A stretch of DNA of 64,000 nucleotides, taken from Zhengitettix transpicula (lineage: Eukaryota; Arthropoda; Insecta; Orthoptera; Tetrigidae). Location: contig CM073590.1 in assembly GCA_037074705.1 (NCBI GenBank), positions 135,489,600 through 135,553,599 of the forward strand. Reading direction: 5' to 3'. Below are positions 34,840-45,700 of the stretch, in pieces (the first letter of the stretch is position 1; every line of letters starts with the position of its first letter). The position numbers were made by a program, and so were the translations under genes. The notes under the pieces were generated by a model. The model had not been told where the DNA came from, made no database searches, and was given only the letters and a program-made list of their open reading frames with translations.

Positions 34840-35393
34840 CGGTGTTTCCCAACGCGGGTCCCAAGCCCCACAGGGGGGCAATTCGAAAATGAGGTGGTCT
34901 AAAATTTAAAAACCGCTAGCTATAATTTAACTTATACAAAATTAAAATTGTTGGTATCTCAATTTCAAGTAAGCATTTGGTACGCTTTTTGTGCTTTCCA
35001 TAGAGCCACACTTGAAAGATTGGATATAAACTATGATGAACTCAGAATAGGCCCATTGTTTACTATGTCTAGTGAAGGAATAGATCGTACTGTGTTGGAT
35101 GATTGTTATGATATGCGCTAAGTTGTTGTCTACTGTAGTCTTAACACCAATTCCGCGTGTTAAATGAAATAAGAACTTAATTTCGAACAAAAGCTCGAAT
35201 GGGTGATAGGTTTTGCGATTTCAGAATTGAAGTAAATGATTACTTTGTTATGCAATTATTACTGTAGAAGAATTGTGATACACGAATTAGTCTTCTTTAG
35301 CGAATTTTTAATATAAAAATATGTATATGATACATTGGGAGGACATTAGAAATACTTAGGTGGGGCATGGTAAAAAATTTTTGGGAAACACTG
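34840..35393. mobile_element. hAT-type non-autonomous element, 554 bp
   Basis: Terminal inverted repeats CGGTGTTTCCCAA and (right end, inverted) CAGTGTTTCCCAA. They are flanked by an 8-bp duplication, ATCTAGCG at 34832-34839 and ATCTGGCG at 35394-35401 (one mismatch). Eight-base duplications and CAG-starting ends are the hAT hallmark. No transposase coding sequence inside. Confidence 0.85.
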
Positions 35394-35514
35394 ATCTGGC
35401 GTGTAAACACCGTCAAACCAACTCTGTCTTTGTGGATTATTTCTCGTCCCTTGGCATTGCCAAAATTTTCTCTCTGGCAGTCGTGTATTATTTGAAATTT
35501 GTTGGTCTTTGTTT

Positions 35515-35855
35515 ATATATAAGGGACGCAGACGAGGAGCATACAGCAAGAGTTGTTACAACTTCTATTGGAGCAGTCGGCTAGATGCCTTAAGCATGGT
35601 CGAGGCATGTAGTCGGGAATGTTGCATCCTTTGCGTGGTGCGCTGTAAGTACTCGGAACCAAACCTACTTGTTGCAGGTTTCCTTTGCAGGTTTCCGCGT
35701 AATATGTAAATGCCGGTTAGGATCCTTAAATTATAACCCGGGGAAGCTAGTTAATCCTTTGCGACCTTGTTCCCCATCGGCATAATGTTGCTCAAACGCT
35801 ATTAAAAAGTAGTGGCCATAACTTGGTTTACCCTTAAGTAGCTTTTTATTTAAAA
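35515..35855 (+). repeat. repeat family A, copy 3 (diverged +)
   Basis: Keeps GAGCAGTCGGCTAGATGCC, GGTCGAGGCATG, TTGCAGGTTTCC, TAGGATCCTTAAATTATA and GCTATTAAAAAG in family order, with many changes. Confidence 0.6.
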
Positions 35856-36114
35856 AAAACTCGGTAGTTCGGAAGCAGATAATGGCATGTTAACATATTC
35901 CATAAACTATCAAATACTACTGAAAAATAATATCTATATGTTTAACAAGAACTGTTGATGAATACCCGGAATGTTCCCTTACAATTTAACTTATATTTCG
36001 CGTACTTTTTACGTTCTTAATAACTTTTTGTTAGTTTCATAATTTGTACCGTTCATTCATTTATTTAGTCTATTGTACAATTTGCTTACCTTTATTTATT
36101 CTCGTTATTTTTTT

Positions 36115-36690
36115 AGACTACTAGACTACATGAGGGTAGTCCATGTGGTGCCAACTCCCCTTTAATTACATAGGAAGGGATTTGAAAGGCGGGATGCGGA
36201 AGGGTAGAGGAAGGTAACGTCGGGTAAACTAGAGCCCCCGGGCATTTGCCTAAAAGTGATGTAGGACAAACCCTAGAAAAACCTGCATCAGGTAGGTCGG
36301 ACAGTAGGTACTTGTCCCACGACCTTCCAATGGGGAAGAGGGATTTACTGTCGGTACGCAGCTTTCCCTTCTCCATGCCTCGACCAGTTTAGGAGGCAGC
36401 TGGCTGACTGTTTCAATGGAAATAACGGACAACTCATAACGAGGCAGCTGGCCGACTATTCCAATTGGAATAGCGGACAACTCTTACCGTATGCCCAATG
36501 TCTGCGACCCCGGAACATACACCTCTCAAAACAGGCCGAGGTGCCTCGGCATGTGGGAACCTTAGTTCAAAAAACCATATAGATGTGAAGGCATCCCCAA
36601 AGGTAACCCCTCCTCAAGAGCTCTCTGGGAAGGTTCACCTGCGAGACAATTCTCTCGCAGGCTTCCCTTGAATATGTGCGAGAGGGAGGT
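36115..36690 (-). repeat. repeat family A, copy 4 (minus)
   Basis: Inverted relative to the 34-kb copy: CTCCCCTTTAATTACATAGG, CCTGCATCAGGTAGG, CTGCGACCCCGGAACATAC, CCTCTCAAAACAGGCC, then the Ser/Pro-coding-like GCAGGCTTCCC end. It includes an internal duplication of CAGCTGGC-GACT (about 36395-36460). Confidence 0.75.
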
Positions 36691-36699
36691 GTAGGCAGA

Positions 36700-37045
36700 C
36701 TATGTATAGGGTAATCTACATAGTGGCAACTCTCCTCTTATAGCATAGGAAAAGGATTTGAAAGGGGGGATGCGGAAGGGTAGAGGAAGTTAGCTAAGGG
36801 TTAACTAGGGCTCCCGGGCTATGGTTTAAGGATCCTACCCGGCAATTCACCTAAAAGTGATGCAGGGAAAAGCCTGCAACAGGTAGGTCGGGCATTTGGT
36901 ACTTGTCCCACGCCCTTCCGATGGCGGAAGCGGGGTTTGCTGTGGGATCGCAGCTTTACCCTCTCCGTGCGTTGACCGGTTTAGGAGGCAGCTGGCCGAC
37001 TTTTCCAATAGGAAAAGCGTACAACTCTTACGGCAGCGGTATTGT
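36700..37045 (-). repeat. repeat family A, copy 5 (minus)
   Basis: Second minus copy directly after copy 4: GATTTGAAAGGGGGGATGCGG, CTCCCGGGCTATGGTTTAAG, TGATGCAGGG, CAGCTGGCCGAC. It ends before the GTATGTTCC part. Confidence 0.7.
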
Positions 37046-37539
37046 TTCGTGTAGCACTTCTAGTAAAATTTCGATTTTGTTTTTTAGCCGTCATGATTTT
37101 TATGATCTCACTTTACGAGATAACCGCTTCAGTTCCACTAGAAATTTTAAAATCCAATTTAGTTCGTTTACTTACCCTTCGATTTGCTCTTGAAGTGTTT
37201 TGATATAATTTCGAAGTGTTTATGATTATATTACTGGCATTTAGTATAGCAATAAAATTTTGAAAACACAAGCTACGCCTTGTACGTATTTGCTTTTAAC
37301 TTCTAGGTGATCTTACAATACAGTATTCATAGCTATTTCACAATTAATTCAAAGGTAATTGTTGTTAATATTGAATTTTGGGGACACTCATTATTTATAG
37401 TGTGAAGTGGTGGTACTACAGAATCGGATTTATAATAATAATTTTTATTTTTATTATTATGTAAGAGTGTTATTCGGAAATTACGGTCTGATTTCTTATT
37501 AAACATAAAACATCACAGATTTTTTTTAATAAACTGCTT

Positions 37540-37859
37540 TTTATTTAATTCCTTACATGATTCTCTATTTTTCTAAATAGTTTCCATATTTGTTTAATCA
37601 TATGTCATAACGTTCTACAAGATTTTTTACGCCTAATTCATAGACGTTTTTAACTACTTCTTTCATCTCGTTATCAGTGGCGAAGTGCTTGCTTCTGGGA
37701 AACTCCTTAAGTTAGCGGAACAAGTGAAAATCGCTCGTCGCCAAGTCTGGACTGTACGGCGAGTGGTCAATCCGTTCCCATCCAAACCATCTGATCGGAT
37801 TTTGGGTATGGAAGGCAGAACAGGGTCTGGCATTGTTATGCAGCAACAAAACTCTAGAC
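37540..37859 (-). pseudogene. mariner transposase, C-terminal piece
   Basis: Minus strand reads LLLHNNARP (second catalytic Asp altered to Asn), then after a frameshift DHSPYSPDLATSDFHLF with the third catalytic Asp, then LRSFPEASTS-like and NKYGNYLEK. Broken by the hAT insertion at its upstream side. Confidence 0.75.
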
Positions 37860-38863
37860 CAGAGGTCGCCGCTTGACGCCAATTATTAGACAAAAGAAAA
37901 AATAAGGAATCCCCGTTATGTGCAGTTATCAGAGTTATTATTTTTGTTTTTAGTCTGTACCACGTTATGAATGCAATAAATTCTAAATTTTAGGGGAAGC
38001 AATAGGAAATATTCGACATGTCACTTTCAGATAAATTGTAGCTTTTGCAAACTTTAGAAATAAAGACGTCAAACAATTTCCTGTCTTGAAGAAGTATCTT
38101 CAAAAACTCAGAAGTTCTCGACCCTTTTTGACCAAAAAGGTGCCAGAAGTTTATCCGATTTAAGAGAGAAATTTCATTTCAGCCTTCAGGACTTCAAAAG
38201 TGGCACACCTCGCACAATTTACCGCATCACCTTTGTTACAAGTGAAGACAGAAGAATTTTCTGCTAGCGGCGACTGAACATTTCAACGAAGAGTCAGTAC
38301 GTGAACTAATTAATAGATCTTCAAAGTGATATGATTCTAAAATCAATTCCAACGGATCAAATCTGGCCACTCCTACCAATAAAAATACTCAGCGTTGCTC
38401 CGTGTCGCACTGATAGTGAAGACTTTGTTCAACTCAAGCTACCGGTGCGAATATTCTTTTTCTGACAGCAATTCATTAAAAAACAGAAGCGTAAAGACTC
38501 AAAATCGCCTAGGTAATTGCGTCCGAATTGCAGTGACCAACTACTAACCAGACATAGACAAACTCGTTGCAGAGTAGGAGAGTGATGCTTGCAATTGAAT
38601 TGAATTAATTTTTTCTAATTCTGTTGTGAATTTAATTTTGGAATTTCTAGAATTTAAAATATTAAGTAGGGTGCAAGAATAGAAAGAATAAACTTAATTG
38701 AAGATGGTCTGTAATATTGATTGTAAAATAAAAGATCTGTAAATTTTACAACGAACCTTTTTTCAAAAAAAAATGTTGGGGGGGGGGGGGGGGGCGGTAG
38801 CTCGCCAAGCAGTTTCTAAATGCCAAAGTAACTTCCTGCATTGGCGAGTTTTGGTGACTACTG
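37860..38863 (+). mobile_element. hAT element, 1004 bp, inside mariner
   Basis: Starts CAGAGGTCGCC and ends GGTGACTACTG (inverted CAGTAGTCACC). It is flanked by a perfect 8-bp duplication CTCTAGAC at 37852-37859 and 38864-38871. The plus-strand interior keeps transposase scraps (see next entry). A 17-G run lies at 38778-38794. Confidence 0.9.
38170..38600 (+). pseudogene. hAT transposase C-terminal remnant
   Basis: With stops and shifts the + strand retains a dimerisation-domain-like pattern, finishing in VRIAVTNY.PDIDKLV, which matches the LRIAT...PDIDxLV end of hAT transposases of the GTF2I-repeat/SCAND3-like type. Strongly decayed. The catalytic region is absent. Confidence 0.5.
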
Positions 38864-38871
38864 CTCTAGAC

Positions 38872-39230
38872 CAAGTCTGTCCAACGCGGCGCCCGTAGTC
38901 TCGTTTTTTGGCGGCCTTCGTACATATAATTGTAACTTGCCAATTTTTACTAATTAAAAATTTTAGCCTTTAAATGTTTTTTTCGGTATGTCCATGAAGA
39001 GATGACCTTTTATTTGCACCGTACCGATTGTATTTGAAAAAAACAACTGAAGTTATGGTTTACAAATTTCAACAGAAATTTCCTTTCACACTTTCAAATT
39101 ATGAAATCTATTCTGGAAAGAGATAATGGCGGTGAGCATGATCTTTCATTTTTTGCCAAACATCTTGAAACTATCGTGTCCGAATTTGGTGGCAGCAGCT
39201 ATAATAGTAGTAGTATGAGGTAGTGCGCTT
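38872..39230. mobile_element. possible second hAT end and interior
   Basis: Begins CAAGTCTGTCCAACGCGGCG immediately after the CTCTAGAC duplication. This resembles hAT termini of the TGTCCAACGCGGCCC type. I cannot find a partner end. Confidence 0.3.
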
Positions 39231-39604
39231 GCGCAATTTTTCTTACCGTTTTTCGCTCCTAGTAGTAAAAAGATTGGATAGCGCTCCTCTATTATCGCGG
39301 GGATAATTTATGGCCGTAACCGCAGAAGTCTATTGAAGTGAATGAGAGCTTGCACACTGGGCGGTAAATAATCACGGCGATAAAATTGTCGCTGACAACA
39401 GACTGAGCAGTCGCTCAATGCAACAAGCGCACAGCGATAAACTTATCGCACTTGCAACTAGTGGCCTACGTAACCCAATGCATGTTGGACACAGAGCAGT
39501 TTTTCTACCGCTGGAGTTTTTTTCATTCTTGATTTGAATTTTCGTATTAAAGTTTGTTGTTTGCCATCCTATCTTTTGTGTCATTTTTTTTACATATTTC
39601 GAAT

Positions 39605-39823
39605 ATGAATAATTTGGTGGACATAATAGATAATAAAATAGTTATTTCATTAATTCAAGAAAGTCCTGTACTATGGGATAAAACCCTGAACATATTTTGC
39701 GTCATCCTGCCTCAACTCTTCAAACAGCGCGTAGAAAGCTCCAACCTCTTCTCTTCTTTCATTAATTGGATGAAACCAAATTACTCGATTTTTTCTTCTC
39801 ATTTTCATTCGACGGCGAAATAA
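39605..39823 (+). pseudogene. MADF/Myb-like ORF fragment of a PIF/Harbinger-type element
   Basis: The frame reads MNNLVDIIDNKIVISL then IQESPVLWDKTLNIF, like the start of MADF domains (LI..V...P.LWD) found in the second protein of PIF/Harbinger transposons. It then degrades. GC-rich repeats with GCGATAA/TTATCG motifs surround it (39290-39440 and 39960-40030). The frame is short and ends early. Confidence 0.35.
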
Positions 39824-40074
39824 CAGTAATGCTGAATATACTCTGTTCATTTCGAACTACACTGTTCACAGCACTGTCAACTGAGAATCGTACAATGGAA
39901 AATTTACCTCCGAGATAATAATCGCTTAATGTGTGTCTCTCGATTTCTTTGAGCGGCCACGATAATTTTACAGCAGCGCTAAAAATCGCCGTGTGTATAA
40001 CGGACCTTACACAGTGGCGCAGTAAGCGGCTGCATTTATTGTTGTTCTTTGCTGCATAAACTCGACTAATAATA

Positions 40075-40560
40075 TCCCAAAACACGGTCGCCATAAGCTT
40101 GCGAGTTGAGATTCTCCGCTTGGTCTTGACTTTAACTGGTAATGTCGTCTGACGCCATTCCATAGACTGACGATTAGACTCTGGAGTCATGTGAGAAACC
40201 CACGTCTCGTCCCCTGTGGATATTTAAAAATTGATCACCTTCCTTATGATTTCGGTCCAAAAAATCAAGACCACAAGCCATTATTTTCATTTGGTGCTCT
40301 TCAGTAAGCAACCTGGGAATTCAACGTGCGCACTATTTGTGAAATTGCAAATTTTCAGAGACAACTTTGTGTAAAGTTGTTCTATCTACATTCGGAAATT
40401 CCAATGCTTAAGTTGAAATTGTGCATAGACGGTCTTCACAAATTTTTTCGTTCACGGTATTCACCGTCCGGCCTAGAAAGCTATCCACCCTAACTCACTT
40501 TTCTGTCACTCATCGCATTTGGGCCATAAACTTCACTTATCTGTAGATGAATTTCACTGA
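40075..40560 (-). pseudogene. mariner transposase, N-terminal piece
   Basis: Minus strand contains the mariner stretch GDETWVSHMTPESNRQS, then RKLMATVFWD with the first catalytic Asp, after which foreign sequence begins. Upstream (to 40560) are broken helix-turn-helix remnants. Confidence 0.7.
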
Positions 40561-40680
40561 CCGTATTTCACAGTCGACGGCTACGGCGATTCGGACCTTA
40601 CTTTCCGAATAACCCTCGTAAGTGTGCTAGAAAAGAAACTTTCTCCACGAGGAAACGCGATTAAACGGCGAGGATCATAA

Positions 40681-40714
40681 GGGAGTCAAAAATACTCCTG
40701 GTACATTAAGCTAG
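40681..40714 (-). repeat. single inverted minisatellite unit
   Basis: GAGTCAAAAATACTCCTGG followed by TACATTAAG is the reverse complement of the unit that ends the array at 41522-41555. Confidence 0.7.
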
Positions 40715-40724
40715 CGAACATTCA

Positions 40725-40850
40725 CCTCTCAACATTGACCGAGGTGCTTCGACTTGTGGGAACCTTGGTTCAAAAACTGAGAGAGGAAAAGGCATTCCCA
40801 AAGGTAGCCCTTTCCGTCATTCCAGAAAGGCTCACCTGCGAAAGTTATGA
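40725..40850 (-). repeat. repeat family A, copy 6 (fragment, minus)
   Basis: TCACCTCTCAACATTGACCG, TTGTGGGAACCTTGGTTC and GCATTCCCAAAGGTAGCCC match copy 4 in the same orientation. Confidence 0.7.
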
Positions 40851-41555
40851 CAATTATTTTGTGTCTCTTAAAGTACCGAGAGTATTTTTACTCTCAATAG
40901 TCTGGGTAATTTTTGACATTAGCAAACTACATGATGAAATTTCTATCGCTTAGAACTGCAGGAGTATACTTATCTGGAAGTGCGTGTATTTTTTACTATA
41001 TTAGGGTAGCGAGTACACTCTTAGGGTGCCAAGAATATTTTTGACTCTCTCAACACACAAGGAGTATCTTTGTGGCTTTAAGGTAGGAGATTATTTTAGA
41101 TAATATTTGGTACCGAGAGTTATATGCTCCTCTAAAGGTACTGGGAGTATATTTGACTTTCTTGGGATTTTGACAGTATTTTTGACTTAAGGTACCGGAA
41201 ACTAATATTTCCTCTATTAGTGTACCAGGAGTATTAGAATATCGGAAATATCTTTTACTCTTTTTAAGATATCTGGATATTTTTTCTCTCTCTTAAGATT
41301 CCGGAAGGAATTTTGACTCACTTAGGTTACCGGTATTATTTTACACTTTCATAAGGGACGAGAAGTAATTTTGACTCTCTTAAGATGTTGGGAGAAGATT
41401 TGGTTGTCTTAGGGTACTGAAAGTATTTTTGACTCTCGAGGAGACCGGTACTATTTTTGACTCTGTTAAGGTACCTGGAGAATTTTTGTTTCTCCTAAGA
41501 TACCGGGTGTGTATTTTTTAATTTCTTAACGTACCAGGAGTATTTTTGATCAGGA
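40851..41555 (+). repeat. degenerate minisatellite, about 35-45 bp unit
   Basis: The consensus is GTACC(G/A)GGAGTATTTTTGACTCTCTTAAG in pieces, with varying spacing and many substitutions. About 16-18 units. The motif TATTTTTGACT recurs clearly at 41036, 41427 and 41454 and more loosely elsewhere. Confidence 0.75.
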
Positions 41556-42426
41556 TCACTTCACCTGAACACAATGGCTAGGAAAAGTGTTTTGACGACG
41601 AAGGGACCCGGATGGATGCCCGAGGTAATTTTATTACCATACTACAACCAAGAAGCTTTACACTCTATAATCTGTTGTCATGTTGCATACATTTAAAAAT
41701 CTATATCAGAACTCTTCGCATACAGTCCATAAGTTAGATCTTGTTCGAGCATTGAAACCCGTGTTGCCAATATACAATAAAATTGTTTGGAAATCGTAAA
41801 CTAAACTATTAGTGAGCAGTAATTGTATTTAGGTAATTACTGATTTATCATCAGGGATTTATAGTTTTGTCACTTCGTATCTTTCGTTTTAGGCGTGAAA
41901 TTGAAATCTTGAGAGAAATTTGTGAGTAGTATTTTCAAATAAATCAAAAGTGTTTGTCTGTGATCGAAACCAAAATAACGAATAATCATTAGTGAACCAG
42001 GTCTTCACATAATTTTGTGGAATAAACACAAGACCTTACGTTCAATCATATTTCCCGCCTTGGAGATGAAAACCAGTATATTATTCGCTGTGGTATTGTG
42101 CTCATTAATTTCAATTCCATTAATTTTTATTGAACATCTGAAGACATATAATAATTTATCGTTGTTTACAGATAAATGTCAGCCATAAGTACCGGCGTCT
42201 CAGATGGAGGTGTGTTTTTTCGCGGAAGAGTATGGCAAGTGATCTCAAATGTTGATGCTAATGGCCAGCGTGATTGGCTGTTGCCTATCCGAAACATGTA
42301 CGGCTAACAGTAATGGCAGAGAACGTAGTTTCGTAGACCTGTTTAATTACAATTCTGAAATGTTACCAATATATACAATGACAGTTAATCGGATTATTAC
42401 GATAAGTGCTACGTGACAAGACAACG
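41556..42426 (+). other. babo upstream region / probable 5'UTR
   Basis: Contains an inverted CCAAT box (GATTGGCTG near 42272). An in-frame TAA lies eight codons before the babo start (42403-42405). A 17-codon frame starting ATGGCTAGG at 41574 and ending at a GTAATT donor-like site is noted as a finding. No convincing core promoter found. Confidence 0.4.
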
Positions 42427-42496
42427 ATGTCTTCCCATAATTTTAATATGTTACAAGTAATAGGACTTGTTTATCTTCACTTAGGTGTCGTGCGTG
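42427..42496 (+). CDS. babo: babo coding exon 1 (signal peptide)
   Basis: The ATG at 42427 has an in-frame stop upstream. Residues 1-23 plus one base of codon 24. Donor GTG|GTAAGT. The hydrophobic core makes a good signal peptide. Confidence 0.88.
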
Positions 42497-42746
42497 GTAA
42501 GTTTTTGGTTATTATACAATAAAGTCTAGTGTTTTAGAAACATATGTGATACCTAATTCGAAATAAATGATAATAAAGCGAAATTGGCGCAGGTTGTTTT
42601 CTTGTATATGGTAAGGTAAAATCGCCCATCTCTAGGACTACAGGATTAACCCGATGACAGTATCATAATTATTAAGTGTTTTATTCTCTAAAGTTCTAAC
42701 GAAAGCAATAATTTTAATTGAAACCAAATATATTTAAATGTGTTAG

Positions 42747-42795
<49 letters not shown>

Positions 42796-45700
42796 TTTCA
42801 AATTACTCTCAAACTATTACCAATGATGGGGTGGATAGTTTTATGCTAGATAAATCTGTTAATAAACTTGTAATTCTACTGAAGTGAGTTTGCAAAGAAT
42901 TAGACACTAGTAGTATTGATGTATTAAAAATTTCAGTGTTCATTAGAACTATTTCACTTTGAGGCTTGGCTGTACTAATTTGTTTTAGGGCTGTTATGTT
43001 ACTGTGACATATGCCCAAAGGACAACCTAACATGTCAAACAGATGGATATTGCTTCACATCTACCTCATTGGATAAACATACAGGAAAAATAAAACATCA
43101 ATACAGGTACAGTAACATTTCTCTTTTTTCCTGAGTATCATCACAAAGTTGGCAATGCATTCATGTAATATTATGAGCTATATGGTGATAATTAAAGATG
43201 ATAACAATACATAATAATACAGTTTATTACTAAACATTATCCATGTTACATTTTAGTTTATTTTACACCTCACTGTATATTTAAAATTTATTCCCTTGTA
43301 GTGTTACTGAATAGGCTACAAATTAGGCAAAATACAAACTAGTATAAGTTTTTAATAGTGTAAAATTCAGTTAAATAAAATAATACACAGATCTCTTCCT
43401 GTGTTGCAATAAAAATATTTGTAAATATTTTTTCCTTCATTTTTTTCTCTAAAGATGATCAATTATTGGAATTGTTATGTTTATTAATAGAATTGAATTA
43501 ATTCAGTGGAACCCTGACAGTATGTTTGTAATACAAAAAATTGTAAGGACACATTTATCAATGTTGAACTTTGTTTACTATTCTCAATGTTTTTTTTTTA
43601 TTTATAGCTGCTTTTAAACTTTTGTCAGCGTTTAAAAGTATTTGGTTGGAGTGTTTACTATTCAGAAGCACGTTTCATTTAAATCCTTGATTTTAATTGG
43701 GAAATAAGTAATATGCTAGAAAAAATTATATAAATATTTAACCAGTTGAATATAAGAAGTATCACTGATGTGAGGAATTGCTGTCATTCGAGGAAAAAAT
43801 ATGTCCAAACTGTCATTTTTAACGCTATTTCTTTTTTTATTATAACAAATGTAATGTGAGAAATCATTATCTGCTCCATTACTTTGTGAAAATATTGTAT
43901 TTTAACACATATAACATGTATAACTAGTGTAGATTTATCAATAGTTTAGCTTTAAGATTTTACAAATATTCCTTCAATCCTGTTACAGCAGAATACAAAA
44001 AAAAAGTGGTTAATCTGAAAACCTTCAATTAAGTAACAAATACTGTTTAATATTAATAGGGAAAGGGTTTTCCACTGTATTTGCTTGAAAGATAATTCTC
44101 TATCTTTTACCCTGTTAATATATTCAATAAATAACATTTATACAAAATTATGGCTGCTCCAAGATTTGTTTTATAAGGTTGTTTTTTTCCAGCACTGCCT
44201 TTTATGAAAATTAATTCAGTATATTTAGAATGTTTTATATAAAACTACATGTGCCTATTAGAATTGAGAATACTTCTTTTTATGTCTTATGTGGACTATG
44301 GATGCGTTAATTTTTCATAATGTTTCATATTAGTTGGATGTCTGCCAGATCAGAGGCTCTAGATAATGCTGGCACACAGGTGTCAAAGCTGAACTATTAT
44401 AGAACATTGTTAATATTTTTAGCACAAGTGACTAGCTAAAATAGTATTAAAAAATTATTGTTTGACAAAAATGACAAAAGTTTTTGGTGAACCATAGTTT
44501 TGAAGAGTTTAATCCAGATCTTGATACTTCACAATGTAGGAAATTTAAAGATGAAAGTCTGTAAGCATTAAGTCTAAAAAGAATTTTATTTGTAAACTTT
44601 CACACAAATAATTTTTCCAAGAATAAAAGGAATTGGTATCAATCTTAAAAATTAGGCAAAAAACAGAACAAAATAAAGCATGAGACTATCAATATATTCA
44701 ACGAATAATAAAAATTATCATTATACAAGTTTCATACATTTCTATAACCATAAAGTTAGATCTAAATAAACTGGGCGAATCAGTTTACTATTCATATTAA
44801 GAAGAATTGCATCATGAGAAATATTTTTTCAGGAAAAGAGTGATTTTGATTGAAATGTTTTATTTGTAAAAAGTATCTTTATATTACGTTATAAGAGAAA
44901 GTGAATTTTCAACTTGATCTGATGGAGTTGAGAAATAGGATGATTTCTCTGCAAATAAAATGGAAAATTTTATTTTGTTAAAGTCATCATAAATGGCATG
45001 ATTAAAGGGAAGAAACTGAGATGCTATAACATTAATTAATATTTGAGAATACCAAGGTGGATTAAATACCTGCTTTTTAATCAAGATTTCTTATCAAGAT
45101 AAAGACGTGAACAGTTGTAAAATCTATAGGAACAAATTGAATCTAATTAATATATTAAGAAATACTGTAAATGTTAATGAGTATAAATAGAACTAAGGTT
45201 TATTTATTTTAATAAAATCAATTTGAATAAGACAAAGGTCCTGAAGATAACCCAAAACAAACATGATGAAATTATTAATCATGGAGGAGTACTTATTATT
45301 TATTGTATTTTATATTCACATTCAGAAAATTGAGCTAAACCAGCAGAAATATATTGTGAATTTGGATAGTGAATAAGTGTGTAATGCTCACCATCTTTAA
45401 GTTCTTATTTGTAGTTGCACCTAGTGTTTTGTAATTAGTCATCATGGTCATCAAAAAGCAAATCAGTGTAATTTATGAGAAGAACCACATAATAAGTTGA
45501 AGTGTTTTTAAATCCTACATAATTGGATAATCCTGTATCATTGTTAGACTAACTTTTCAATTTTCAACTACTAAATATCTCTGAGCAGGTACATACATAA
45601 ATCAAGGCAACTAGCATTAAATATATATGTCCTGTTCCATAATCATTTTCATTTTTAACAGTGTACCAATTTTCTGGATAATTTGAAGGTAAACTGGTAG

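Larger units (their letters stand above)
37464..40618 (-). mobile_element. mariner element interrupted by nested insertions
   Basis: Both mariner ends are present: AGAGTGTTATTCGGAAA at 37464 and, inverted at 40618, CGAGGGTTATTCGGAAA, each next to TA. The minus-strand transposase is split. The N-terminal half is at about 40560-40075 and the C-terminal part at 37859-37540. The 3.15-kb length is explained by a hAT element (37860-38863) and further foreign DNA (38872-about 40070) between them. Confidence 0.75.

Noticed and set aside
42427..43106. Thickveins or saxophone instead of baboon
   Set aside because: The spacing of C-x-C-x2-C and the TDGYCFTS segment fit baboon/ALK4-5. The thickveins-type GSC insertion is absent.
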